Shown here in pieces: positions 1 through 7,494 of a stretch of 10,212 bases of DNA. This stretch comes from Coprinopsis marcescibilis. Lineage: Eukaryota; Basidiomycota; Agaricomycetes; Agaricales; Psathyrellaceae. The notes beneath the pieces were generated by a model, which worked only from the letters and a program-made list of their open reading frames with translations, was not told where the DNA came from and ran no database searches. Location: contig ML210588.1 of assembly GCA_004369085.1 (NCBI GenBank), forward strand, positions 3,293-13,504, given 5' to 3'. Numbering within the stretch: the stretch's first letter is position 1; each line of letters opens with the position of its first letter. The position numbers and the translations under genes were made by a program.

Positions 1-101
1 GTCGTAGTCTATACGACAGGTTTCGCATTTTTGAGCTGAGTACAGCTCGTAAAATATACTTTATGCGATTTTTAGGGGTCCCACACATACAGGGCACATC
101 A
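1..101 (-). repeat. 3' LTR of the outer chromovirus (first 101 bp only)
   Basis: Read on the minus strand the LTR starts TGATGTGCCC at position 101 and runs off the left edge of the window. It directly follows the last pol-side open frame, whose TGA stop is formed by the first three LTR bases. The same 101 bp occur in inverted orientation at 1524-1624 with five differences, all transitions, and that copy starts at a clean insertion boundary, which fixes the LTR tip. The terminal TGATG matches the CATCA that closes the inserted copy at 7231. The remaining LTR lies outside the window. Confidence 0.8.
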
Positions 102-551
102 ACGGTAGTACCATTCCGCGATTTCTTCTTCTTCTTTAGTAGTTGCGGTGCGGTAGGTTCCATCGAAACCTTCTCGGAGTGGGTGGTTCTTCTGGGGTGG
201 ATGTTCAAATCGTTTGGGAAAATAAAGGGGGTGTTCATATGAGGCATGTTGCATATTCGAAGCTCGTTCGAGCTCTTCTTCAGGTTTAGTTGGGTATTCC
301 AAATTGTATTGACCGGGTTGAGTGGGAATAGGATCGATGAGTTCATCAGAATAAGCAAGGTTGTTGGTTTGAGACATTGTTGAGCAAGTTTGTTGCGAGT
401 GATTTAATCTTGGTAGATTGAGGTTCAAGTGTCGATTCTTTTCTGTCTTTATAGTTGATGCAACTCTTTGTAATCTTCCAAGATCCGAGTGGCAGTGATC
501 AAATGACGAGGGGGTTCCCATGATGCTTCCAATATTGGGTATCCTTTCCAT
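99..551 (-). pseudogene. C-terminal tail frame between chromodomain and 3' LTR
   Basis: An open minus-strand frame of 150 codons follows and partly overlaps the end of the chromodomain frame. A methionine at 377-375 would give a 92-residue product. It is rich in Pro, Glu, His and Tyr (PLYFPKRFEHPPQKNHPLRE, then a Glu run and EWYYR). Its TGA stop coincides with the first bases of the LTR. The upstream part (551 to about 450) overlaps the chromodomain in another frame and is probably not coding. I know no domain in it. It is either the disordered tail of the pol polyprotein after a frameshift near 450, or a small separate frame. Coding status is uncertain because the rest of the element is decayed. 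Confidence 0.4.
122..137 (-). promoter_or_regulatory. candidate polypurine tract of the outer chromovirus
   Basis: The minus strand carries AAAGAAGAAGAAGAAA, an uninterrupted 16-base purine run about 20 bp upstream of the 3' LTR start at 101. In LTR retrotransposons such a tract primes plus-strand DNA synthesis. It normally touches the LTR more closely than here, and this run also encodes a Lys/Glu stretch of the overlapping tail ORF, so the role is probable rather than certain. Confidence 0.4.
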
Positions 552-1523
552 TGGACGAGGAACAGATGACCTCTTCCTCGTTTCTCGTGATTCAATATTG
601 CCTCCACTTCATATTCTTCTTGTCCATCGATAAGGTCAGGTGGTGGTGTGGAGTGAGAAGGGCTGTGCATGTTGGTTCCGTATAAGGGGATAGCCAAATG
701 GTGTGGAAGACATGGTGTATCTTCCATTGATCCGGTAAGGCGAGGCAATAAGAAACTGGTCCTATGACTTCTGTTATCTTGAAGGGTCCTTCCCATTTTG
801 GTCTTATCTTGTTGGAAATATATCGTTGGTTGAGGTTCTTGGCTTCTAACCACACTTTGTCGCCGAGTTTGAAGGGGATGATGTTGTTTTGTGACCTACT
901 GATCATCCTATTTCGGGCTAGTTCATGTGTGGCAATGGCTCCCTTTCAAGATAGGGTAAGATCCACCATTCTTTCTTCTACAGATGGGATGTTTGTCTGT
1001 TCAAAGGCTTCTGGAATGCCTTGTGGTTGGAGTCCCATGATCAATTCGAATGGCGTTTTCTGATTATCCACATGTCGTCTGTTGTTGTAAGTAAATTCGA
1101 GCATGGGGAGGTGGTCTTTCCAGGTTTTGGAATGATTCACGCAATAAATCCCCAGATATGTCTGAACTTCTTGGAGTCCTCGTTCGGAGTTTCCATCAGT
1201 TTGGGGATGGTAAGCGGTAGAAAGTTGGGAATTGATTCCTAGTCTTTTCAGGATTTCTCAATGAGATTTTGCTGCAAAGTTTGGTCCTTTGTCAGATATA
1301 ATTCTTTCGGGAATACCAAACCTTTTGAAGATTGAGTCGATGATCATTTTTGCTGTGATTTCAGCATTGACTTCTTTGTTGCAGGGAGTGAAAATCACCC
1401 CCTTAGTAAGTCCTTGATCCACCTGGATCAAGATAGAGTCATATGTCGTCCCATTTTCTTCAATAGGTGGTAGGCCAGACATGAGGTCCATCATGACAAA
1501 CGCGAATGGTTGGTGTGATCCGG
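449..1523 (-). pseudogene. Ty3/Gypsy integrase core, GPY/F domain and chromodomain (3' part of broken pol)
   Basis: This is the catalytic and C-terminal part of a chromovirus integrase, which inserts element cDNA into chromatin. From 1523 leftwards the frame shows PFAFVMMDLMSGLPP (first Asp), IISDKGPNF (second Asp), then YHPQTDGNSERGLQE (catalytic Glu), so the D,D,E set is present. Next come HELARNRM, GDKVWLEAKNLN, the GPF motif (KWEGPFKITEV) and WKIHHVF. After a frame change near 680 a chromodomain follows, with EYEVEAIL, LVQWKGYP and ASWEP, including the usual aromatic positions; such domains bind methylated histone tails. Two in-frame TGA stops (1260-1258, 948-946) and the frameshift make it dead. 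The N-terminal zinc finger lies at 7236-7494, displaced by the insertion at 1524-7231. Confidence 0.88.
1520..1523. repeat. target site duplication CCGG, left copy
   Basis: CCGG at 1520-1523 abuts the TGATG tip of the inserted LTR and is repeated at 7232-7235 after its CATCA end. Removing the insertion and one CCGG joins the integrase codons ...NKST and GSHQPF... in frame, which strongly supports the boundary. A 4-5 bp duplication is usual for Ty3/Gypsy integrases. Confidence 0.85.
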
Positions 1524-1788
1524 TGATGTGCCCTGTATGTGTGGGACCCCTAAAAATCGCATAAAGTATATTTTACGAGTTGTACTCAGCTCAAAAATGC
1601 GAAACCCATCATATAGACTACAACGGGTATATTCTAAACAAATGCCATTACCCCAGTACGGATGGGCACCAAGGGTTGAGACTCAGAATGGAGGTCGTCA
1701 ACTAACACCACCAGAATGAAGGAATATAGTAAGAGAACTATCGTCGATCATTGTCATCCATACAAGTTGAAGTTATGCACTCTGAATT

Positions 1789-2070
1789 AAAAAACCAACA
1801 TTGATAATAGTAACTTAGCACAAGAGTTACTATTACATGGACGTGTATAATACATCCGTTAGTGCCATGATATAACTCAATACTCAGAACGAACGACAGT
1901 ATCTCTTGTAAAATGAAACGTACTAGCCAGGACTCGAACCCCAAACCTACATGTTTAAACTCAGCAAACGCTGAGTATAAGTGCCCAGAGTGTATAGTCA
2001 AAGGACTTACAAGAATTGACGCCCATTGCTAAGACAATATGAGCACAAGTTACCCTACCACGGGGCCACA
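1789..2070 (-). ncRNA. tRNA-like / SINE-like Pol III unit inside the solo LTR
   Basis: On the minus strand there is an A-box-like D-arm (TGGCCCCGTGGTAGGG, 2068-2053, with GCCC able to pair GGGT). A perfect B-box consensus match, GGTTCGAGTCC, follows at 1940-1930. Downstream lie an 11-bp perfect hairpin (arms 1835-1825 and 1815-1805) and T6 at 1794-1789, which could end Pol III transcription. The boxes are 112 nt apart, longer than in an ordinary tRNA, and I find no acceptor stem pairing, so it is not a working tRNA gene. A tRNA-derived SINE or a degraded intron-containing tRNA are the main readings. Ends are approximate. Confidence 0.35.
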
Positions 2071-2503
2071 GAAAGGTGACGAAGAAAGCGAGGATTCGCC
2101 GAGATAAGATAACAAACTGGACATGTGCCTCAGCTGTGGATGACGAAGTCAAGACTTAGATAGACTCATAATTCTCGTCGAGCACTGCTGTGTACTATCT
2201 AGACCGAGTCTAAAACACTTGATAGCCAATCACCTCATCTATACTATAACCTAGACTCGGAGGATTACACAAAAAGCCCTCAACTGGCACCATATGGGAC
2301 TCAACTCCCAACAGGAATATTCAACCTTCCCATCAGAATCGAACTTATATCCACATGCGCCATTTCAACTTGGTGCCCGGAACCATGATACATTTCCCCT
2401 TTTGTCCGATCTCTTTCCCTTTTTATCTCGTTTAGACTCGTAGTTTAAAATTAGTCTGTAATTATTTGATTGTAGACCACTGCTTAGCCAAACACCATTT
2501 TTG

Positions 2504-2511
2504 TATAAAAG
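2504..2511 (+). promoter_or_regulatory. TATA-like box of the solo LTR
   Basis: TATAAAAG lies 980 bp into the plus-strand LTR and is the best core promoter candidate there. It would put the U3/R border near 2530-2540. Other TATAAAA strings exist in the AT-rich part near 6935, so this assignment is tentative. Confidence 0.35.
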
Positions 2512-2637
2512 CTAGGTAGAATTGGTCCAATATATGTTAGATATCGCCTGGTTCACTGCTGTGACCTTGAGTTAACTGCTGTCGGCGTTACTTGAGTCCC
2601 CACTGACCTTAGATAGTCTCTAAGAACGAAGAAACGT

Positions 2638-2973
2638 TGTGATGCTACCGACTTGGTAGGATCAAACAAGACTCTTGGGTTCTCTTGCGTGTCCGTGGAC
2701 CCGATGACGATACCCGAAATGGGATGAGGATGAGAGTGAGGGAGTGAAACGTATGGAAGTGTCGGAAGATTCGTGTCGAGAGATTGAAGCTGTGCGAATC
2801 GAATCAGACACGAGCGGTGATGTTACATACCACGCCGAACTCGTGTTGATGTTGAAGGTGCAACGGGCTTATCTAGGATGAGACGTGAAGATAGAGAAAA
2901 GCAATAGATTCGAGAGGTAGAGAGAAGAAGAGAGAGAGCAAGTAGTAGATACCAGACCAGTAGGTAAGTGCTG
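2638..2973 (-). repeat. truncated 3' LTR (R-U5 only) of the gag-pro element
   Basis: These 336 bp align to 6066-6403 with 15 substitutions and two 1-base indels (about 95% identity). Fourteen of the 15 substitutions are transitions at CpG. The alignment stops abruptly at 2973/6403, where the complete LTR continues into its TATA region but this copy enters a T15 run (A15 on the minus strand). The break is about 27 bp downstream of the TATA box in the complete LTR, where transcription, and so the R region, should begin. A GA-rich low-complexity stretch lies near 2917-2945 and at the same place in the other copy. Confidence 0.88.
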
Positions 2974-2988
2974 TTTTTTTTTTTTTTT
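2974..2988 (-). repeat. A15 homopolymer at the internal/LTR junction
   Basis: The plus strand has fifteen T, read as A15 on the element's minus strand. It lies between the last internal sequence (CAACAACTAAG) and the first LTR bases (CAGCACTTACC). The complete LTR has unrelated, non-homopolymer sequence at the same place. It could be a captured poly(A) tail or an A-rich coding tract enlarged by slippage. Confidence 0.8.
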
Positions 2989-3121
2989 CTTAGTTGTTGA
3001 AAGATGTGGACTGAATTATAAATAAAAGAAGACTCGCCACTGCTGGGCGATTTTGATGTTGCTGGTCTGTCTTTGGACCATTTTGGTGTGCCAGATGGGG
3101 ACGAAGGCTCATCAACGACAC

Positions 3122-4114
3122 CTAAAAACCCACTTTAACAACTGGTGCGTCCTTGTCTCGGTTGGTGGTCGGCAGTGTAATGACTACTTTTGGGTTTGGG
3201 TCGGTAAGCGTTATTTGGGCTTGTCCCGAGTCATAGATATGGCTGATGACGGCTTTGGCGAGGGTGTGGAAGGGTCGGCCAAGCAGGAAGTCGTATGAGG
3301 CATCTTTGATGACTTGCACTTGTAGGTAAAACACACATTCTCCAATCGCAACCTTGAGGTTAGGCAGTAGACCTGTCGTGCTCGAAGTGGTTTGGTTTGC
3401 AGACTCGATCTTCATGCGATGGTCGGAGCGACATGGGATTCCGAGTTTCTCCCAAACCGACTTTTTGAGGCCAATAACCTGCGATCCCTTGTCCAAGATT
3501 CCATGCAGCTTGATTTTGTCCTCAAGTATGCATTCAATGGTCTGTAATGGTTCGACGTGCCGGGCCGTTGTCTTCCCACCAGGCGGTGAGGGTAGAGACG
3601 CAAGGAACGATTCTATCGAGTCTTTAGACTCCTTAGACGCTGGTGCTACTGCTGCCGAGAGTGGTACAGGCGCGCCTGATGTATGGCCAAGCTCGCCAAG
3701 GTAGGTGGTTACACACGCGTGTGGCTGGGAGATGTTGGCAAGAATTGCATTTGTAGAGGCTGTTGGTTGGTCGATTGGGATCTTCTTGAGCCTCGTGAGC
3801 TCTGTAACGGCTTTACAGATGCCAGGTGACGCTCCCAGTATGTCACGGAGTGGGATGGTGATGGGCGTGTTGAGGAATGCATTGGTGATGCTATCGGTCG
3901 CCTTGCCCGAATCCATCCCATTTGCGAATCAGTACTGAGGTGTTGTTGTTGCTGGGACTTGGGTAGCCGAGCTCGGTGTTGGGGCCTGGGGTGCTGTTGC
4001 TGCTGCTGTGGGACAAGTTGTCTCGTTTTTGAAATCTGATGGCGCATGAGCCTGTTTTCCGGGTGGTGGAGGTCCGTTCTTCCCGGCATTTGCCTTGCCG
4101 TATCATCCTCCAGA
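3122..4114 (-). pseudogene. retropepsin-like aspartic protease region of gag-pro
   Basis: The frame continues in phase from gag and is cut off from it by TGA codons at 4117-4115 and 4105-4103, with another at 3931-3929. The longest open part (3916-3122) is 264 residues. After a Pro/Ala/Gln-rich linker comes the protease: LHGILDKGSQVIGLKKSVWEK, a substrate-flap-like stretch ESANQTTSSTTGLL, and YDFLLGRPFHTLA, the conserved C-terminal LLGRPF seen in Gypsy proteases. The active-site triad normally reads D-S/T-G; here it is D-K-G (3493-3485), so activity is doubtful even without the stops. The frame ends at TAG 3124-3122, followed by about 130 nt up to the A15 tract, with no RT behind it. Confidence 0.8.
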
Positions 4115-6039
4115 TCAAGTCTTCAGTGCAAGTTGTTGGAGAATGTGCTGGTCCTGCGCTGTGTACAGTGAGTCGTGGTCGGCCGAGTCGCCTGAGATAG
4201 CTGCATGGATGACGGAGGTGAAGGACGAGGAGGTCGGGACTGACGTAGGTGTGGGACCAGGTGGAGGAGCATAGCGAGCAGGGTAAGGTTCAGTTGGTGC
4301 AGCCATGTAGTTGACGAGGCTCATCATGTTGCTTGATACCTTCACCGAGCTCCCACTGTTCTGTCGTGAGGTATTCCACGCGTCGACATGGTCCTTGATG
4401 CAGTTCCCAGGTGCAGTTTGGAAGATGACCATGTCGCCATTGGCCAGGACGATCTTCCCCAGATCGTTCTTCTTGCAAAGCCCCTTCCGTAGATACTCAT
4501 CGAGGGTGCTGCACTGTCGAATGTAGTGCCCGTTGGTGTTGCAGAACACACACCCTGATCGACTTTGTCCACCTCGCCCGCCGTTGGCTCTGTCTGCAAG
4601 CTTGTTGATCAAAGACTCGAATCGATCCTCTGCTGTTGGTGTAGCTGGCACCTGGTAGTCGATGAGTTTCTGAAGAAGAGCTTTGATCCGAGCTTCTTGA
4701 GTTTGAGGCTGAGGTTGCGGTGCCTTCGCTTCTGTGAGTTTGACAAGCAAAGCCTCGAACCGTTCTTCTGCTGATGGTGTGGCCTGCTGGAGGGGTTGCT
4801 GAAGCTGCTGTCCATATGGTAAGGTCGATCCTGGCTGGTAGTAGCCATACAGGTTGGACTGAGCTTGGGCGTGCGACGGTGGATGGCCGAAACCTTGCGG
4901 TGCTTCGAAGAATTGGCAAGTTACCGTCCCTGGGGGCAGTATCCCTGGATATGGTGGATGGTGCGGGTACGGCGATGCTCCAGGGTGTGCAGGATAGCCC
5001 ATTGGCGATAGGTGCCCGTAGGTAGGTTGAGCAGGGTAGCCGTACGCTGGGGCGGCTGATGGGAGGCCTGGGATGCCATGGTTGAACACTGGTTGGTGAG
5101 GTACGAGGACTGATGGTGGAGGGACTGGCTGAGCTGGATTGAAGGCGGCGTCTCGAGGACGATGGTAGCAGCCAGCATCACGTCGTCGAGGTCCCATCCT
5201 GCGTCTACGCGTTGTTGGGGCTTCATAGCGCGTAGCTGGCGCTCCACAGCTCCCCTAAGTGGATGGGGTAAGCCTTCCAAAGCCTTTCTTCCAACATCGC
5301 CCGGAAGAATCTTGCCGTTGTCGCATAGGAAGTCAGCGATTGTTCCGAAGTCGTGCCAGTACGTCAAGAAGTCAGACATGGTTATGATTGGTCGCATGGC
5401 ACTTTGTCGTACGAAGGCTTCGAGATCTTGTTGAGTGAACCAGTCTGTGGTGCCCGAGCCGGGGTAACTGAGGTAGACCGCTTCGAGAAAGTCGGCCCAT
5501 GGTGCCACCGGTATGTTCTTCTTGTTGGCAAAATGCTTAGCCACAGTCTCCCAGTGGTTGAGATGGTAAGGGTGGATGTACTTGACGACATAGATGGTGT
5601 ATTTGTCCTTGGGAATGTTATACTTGAGCATGAGGTCTTTGAATTCGCGTATGAACAATCGAAGTGAGAAGGCGCGACCATCCCATTTTGGTGACTTGCT
5701 TTCGGCTTGTCCGGGAAGCTGGGTTACATCGAGAATCTTTGCCATTTTGAAGAAGTCGAAAGGGTCGAATTCCGGGTTGAGGATAGGATTGTAGGCGTCT
5801 TCCAGTGCCGTGTTGCTGTCGTCGGATGATGGCGATGATGCTGAGAGAGACCAGGTGGCTGGATGTAGTCGCCCAACCACAGCTTTTCATTGCTGAAGAT
5901 AGCTGGAGATGCTGTCCAGGTTCGTTGGCGCAGGGAATCCGGAGACTGCTGACACGAAGTCGATGGTTTTTTCGGATTCGAATGGGTTGGTTGGCGAAGC
6001 GCGGGGCTGAATGGTCGCCGTAGGGTCTGAGACAAGCAA
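4115..6039 (-). pseudogene. gag (capsid and CCHC nucleocapsid) of the gag-pro element
   Basis: Gag builds the virus-like particle and packages RNA. The open frame starts just after the primer-binding site without an ATG that I can see. An in-frame TGA lies at 5889-5887. The capsid-like part follows, with FDPFDFFKMAKILDVTQL, PKWDGRAFSLRLFIREFKDL and WADFLEAVYLSYPG. Near 5152 a -1 shift moves to the second frame, which carries a Pro/Tyr/Gly/Gln-rich stretch, two similar short repeats (SAEERFEALLVKL and TAEDRFESLINKL), and one zinc knuckle, CVFCNTNGHYIRQC (4552-4511, C-x2-C-x4-H-x4-C). The frame stops at TGA 4117-4115 and continues in phase as the protease. I saw no slippery site at the shift, so a 1-nt indel is more likely than programmed frameshifting. 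Confidence 0.85.
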
Positions 6040-6043
6040 GGAA

Positions 6044-6063
6044 CCCCCTCACGGTGGGCTCCA
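6044..6063 (-). promoter_or_regulatory. primer-binding site of the gag-pro element
   Basis: Two bases inside the 5' LTR the minus strand reads TGGAGCCCACCGTGAG. It begins with TGG, complementary to the CCA end of a tRNA. The implied tRNA 3' end has a T-stem strand CTCAC, acceptor strand GGTGGGC and discriminator T, a plausible tRNA layout. I cannot name the tRNA without a search. This site primes minus-strand synthesis and confirms the element's orientation. Confidence 0.7.
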
Positions 6064-6065
6064 CT

Positions 6066-6698
6066 TGTGATGCTACCGACTTGGTAGGATCAAACAAGAC
6101 TCTTGGGTTCTCTCGCGTGTCCGTGGACCCGATGATGATACCTGAAATGGGATGAGGATGAGAGTGAGGGAGCGAAACGTATGGAAGTGTTGGAAGATTC
6201 ATGTCGAGAGATTGAAGCTGTGCAAATCGAATCAGACATGAGCGGTGATGTTACGTACCACACCGAACTCGTGTTGATGTTGAAGGTGCAATGGGCTTAT
6301 CTAGGATGAGACGTGAAGGATAGAGAAAAAGCGATAGATTCGAGAGGTAGAGAGAAGAAGAGAGAGAGAAAGTAGTAGATACCAGACCGGTAGGTAAGTG
6401 CCGTTCCCTTTTGGTGGGAACAGCTTTTTATACTCAAACCTCGGAGGGTTCGAGCAAATACTGTACAATATAAAACAAATACTGTAAAATAGAAAATTGT
6501 TTGCTGTTCGGGAGGACCATGAGGTGCGGAAGGAGGTGCGGGATGTGTGTGTGTGGACCAGGAGCAAGAGTTGAGTTTAGGCGCGTCGCGATGCCTTAAT
6601 TGGCGCGCGTCGCGTGGTTCATGATCGAAGGGCTTGGCGTTTGGGTTTTACTATCGGGTGATATGTTGGCTGTGCTTAGCCAGGCGCATATCCCCACA
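6066..6698 (-). repeat. complete 5' LTR (633 bp) of the gag-pro element
   Basis: On the minus strand the LTR begins TGTGGGGATATGCGCC and ends ATCACA. ACGT follows its outer end at 6699-6702, matching ACGT at 2634-2637. U3 covers about 6698-6433, the TATA box lies at 6432-6425, and R-U5 covers about 6405-6066. The R-U5 part is repeated at 2638-2973. The outer tip folds into an imperfect palindrome (6656-6695). Confidence 0.9.
6425..6432 (-). promoter_or_regulatory. TATA box of the gag-pro element's LTR
   Basis: The minus strand reads TATAAAAA, about 265 bp into the LTR. Transcription would start about 25-30 bp downstream, near 6405-6400, exactly where similarity to the truncated 3' LTR begins. 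This supports calling the shared 336 bp R-U5. Confidence 0.65.
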
Positions 6699-7231
6699 AC
6701 GTAGAGTCGAGAAATTAATCAATACAAACCGTGATTTTCATGTGCAATTATCGTGACCATCGTGATTATTGAGAGTTAAGAAACTATCAAGTCTTATTGA
6801 GTGTTTAAACAATCGTCGAGCGTTTTTAGTGTCTTTTAAGCAAGCTTTAGTGTTATTACACAAAGAGTGCTAGTGACTGTACTTTAGCTAAAGGCTACCG
6901 TCGGTCTTTGCCCTTCCAGGCCTTTATAAAACCGTGTTACGCATATAACGAACCCATAAAACCATTATAAAAACCTAAAAAAACCGTCTGTAACAAGATA
7001 TACACTTCACTAAGCGCTAGTTACCTCGTTGAACATTTAGTTCCACTTGGCAACCCCCAAAACAACCTGCAGGAGCCAACTACGAGCACTAGAATATACA
7101 TATCATTCGTCTAAACCTACAACGAACTTAACTACACCATTTGTCTTTGACACTAGGTGATTTGGTTGGGTTTTTGTTGTTGTGTTGTGTGTTTGGTGTG
7201 TTTCTGCTGCTCAGCCGTTAGCATCGCATCA

Positions 7232-7235
7232 CCGG
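7232..7235. repeat. target site duplication CCGG, right copy
   Basis: CCGG follows the CATCA end of the inserted LTR at 7231 and matches 1520-1523. Beyond it the integrase frame resumes (minus-strand codons for NKST). Confidence 0.85.
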
Positions 7236-7494
7236 TTGATTTATTTGGGATAAGGGTTGGTTTCAATGGTCGGCAATTGATCTTAAACTGTTGGCATGTG
7301 GCGCATCCTTTGATATAGTCTCGTATGGCTCCCCTCATGCCAGGGAACCAGTAGTTCTGGCTGACCTTGTAAAAGGTTTCAAGTTCTCCTGGGTGTCCAG
7401 TGTAGAGGACGTGTCTCGTCTCCTCAGGGATCTTGACGCGCCCTCTCACATGACCTGGAGAACTCATCCCCTATTTGGATTGTACTTACCTATA
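7236..7494 (-). pseudogene. integrase N-terminal zinc-finger fragment of the outer chromovirus
   Basis: The minus frame (from about 7467) reads VKIPEETRHVLYTGHPGELE, then NYWFPGMRGAI and GCATCQQFK, the C-x2-C half of an HHCC integrase finger, then LKPTLIPNKST. It joins the core at 1523 in frame once the 1524-7231 insertion is removed. Only one clear His precedes GHPG, so the first half of the finger may be damaged. Between 7494 and 7467 there is an in-frame TAG. The upstream end abuts a foreign LTR at 7495. Confidence 0.78.

Larger units (their letters stand above)
2638..6698 (-). mobile_element. LTR retrotransposon with gag and protease only
   Basis: The element is 4061 bp with ends TGTG and CACA and ACGT duplicated on both sides (2634-2637 and 6699-6702). 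Read on the minus strand it has a complete 5' LTR (6698-6066), a primer-binding site, gag with a CCHC knuckle, an aspartic protease region, a short tail, an A15 tract, and an R-U5-only 3' LTR (2973-2638). Reverse transcriptase, RNase H, integrase, polypurine tract and the 3' U3 are all absent. It sits inside the solo LTR, so it is younger than that LTR. Whether it moved in this short form or was deleted afterwards is discussed in the findings. Confidence 0.88.
1524..7231 (+). mobile_element. solo LTR (~1.64 kb) inserted in the integrase, itself interrupted by another element
   Basis: The insertion starts TGATGTGCCC and ends GCATCGCATCA, with CCGG on both flanks. Its own sequence is 1524-2637 plus 6703-7231, about 1643 bp once the nested element at 2638-6698 and one ACGT are removed. 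I see no coding frame and no second LTR copy in it, so it is best read as a solo LTR left by LTR-LTR recombination. Its first 101 bp match the outer element's own 3' LTR in opposite orientation, so the same family inserted into itself. A TATA-like box at 2504-2511 suggests U3 before and R-U5 after, with R-U5 split by the nested element. I see no gene in 2071-2637 or 6703-7231. Confidence 0.75.

Noticed and set aside
1..1624. The ~101-bp inverted repeats as terminal inverted repeats of a DNA transposon
   Set aside because: The enclosed sequence is chromovirus integrase and not a transposase. The right copy starts a separate insertion with its own CCGG duplication, so the inverted arrangement comes from two LTRs in opposite orientation.
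1738..2001. An 87-residue minus-strand protein in the solo LTR
   Set aside because: No family resemblance. It overlaps the tRNA-like unit and hairpin, and is likely a chance frame.
1921..2070. A functional tRNA gene on the minus strand
   Set aside because: D-arm and B-box are present, but the T-stem has mismatches, no 7-bp acceptor stem pairs, and the spacing is too long.
5140..5200. Programmed -1 frameshifting within gag
   Set aside because: The frame change falls in a variable linker and I see no slippery heptamer near CTCGAGACG. A 1-nt indel in a decayed element is simpler.
5353..5667. Long plus-strand frames opposite gag and protease (also 3354-3704 and 4565-4774)
   Set aside because: They lie antisense to clearly recognisable gag-pro sequence and show no protein family features.
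2638..6405. CRISPR-like or tandem array
   Set aside because: There are only two copies of the repeat, 3.4 kb apart, with gag-pro between them: these are LTRs.
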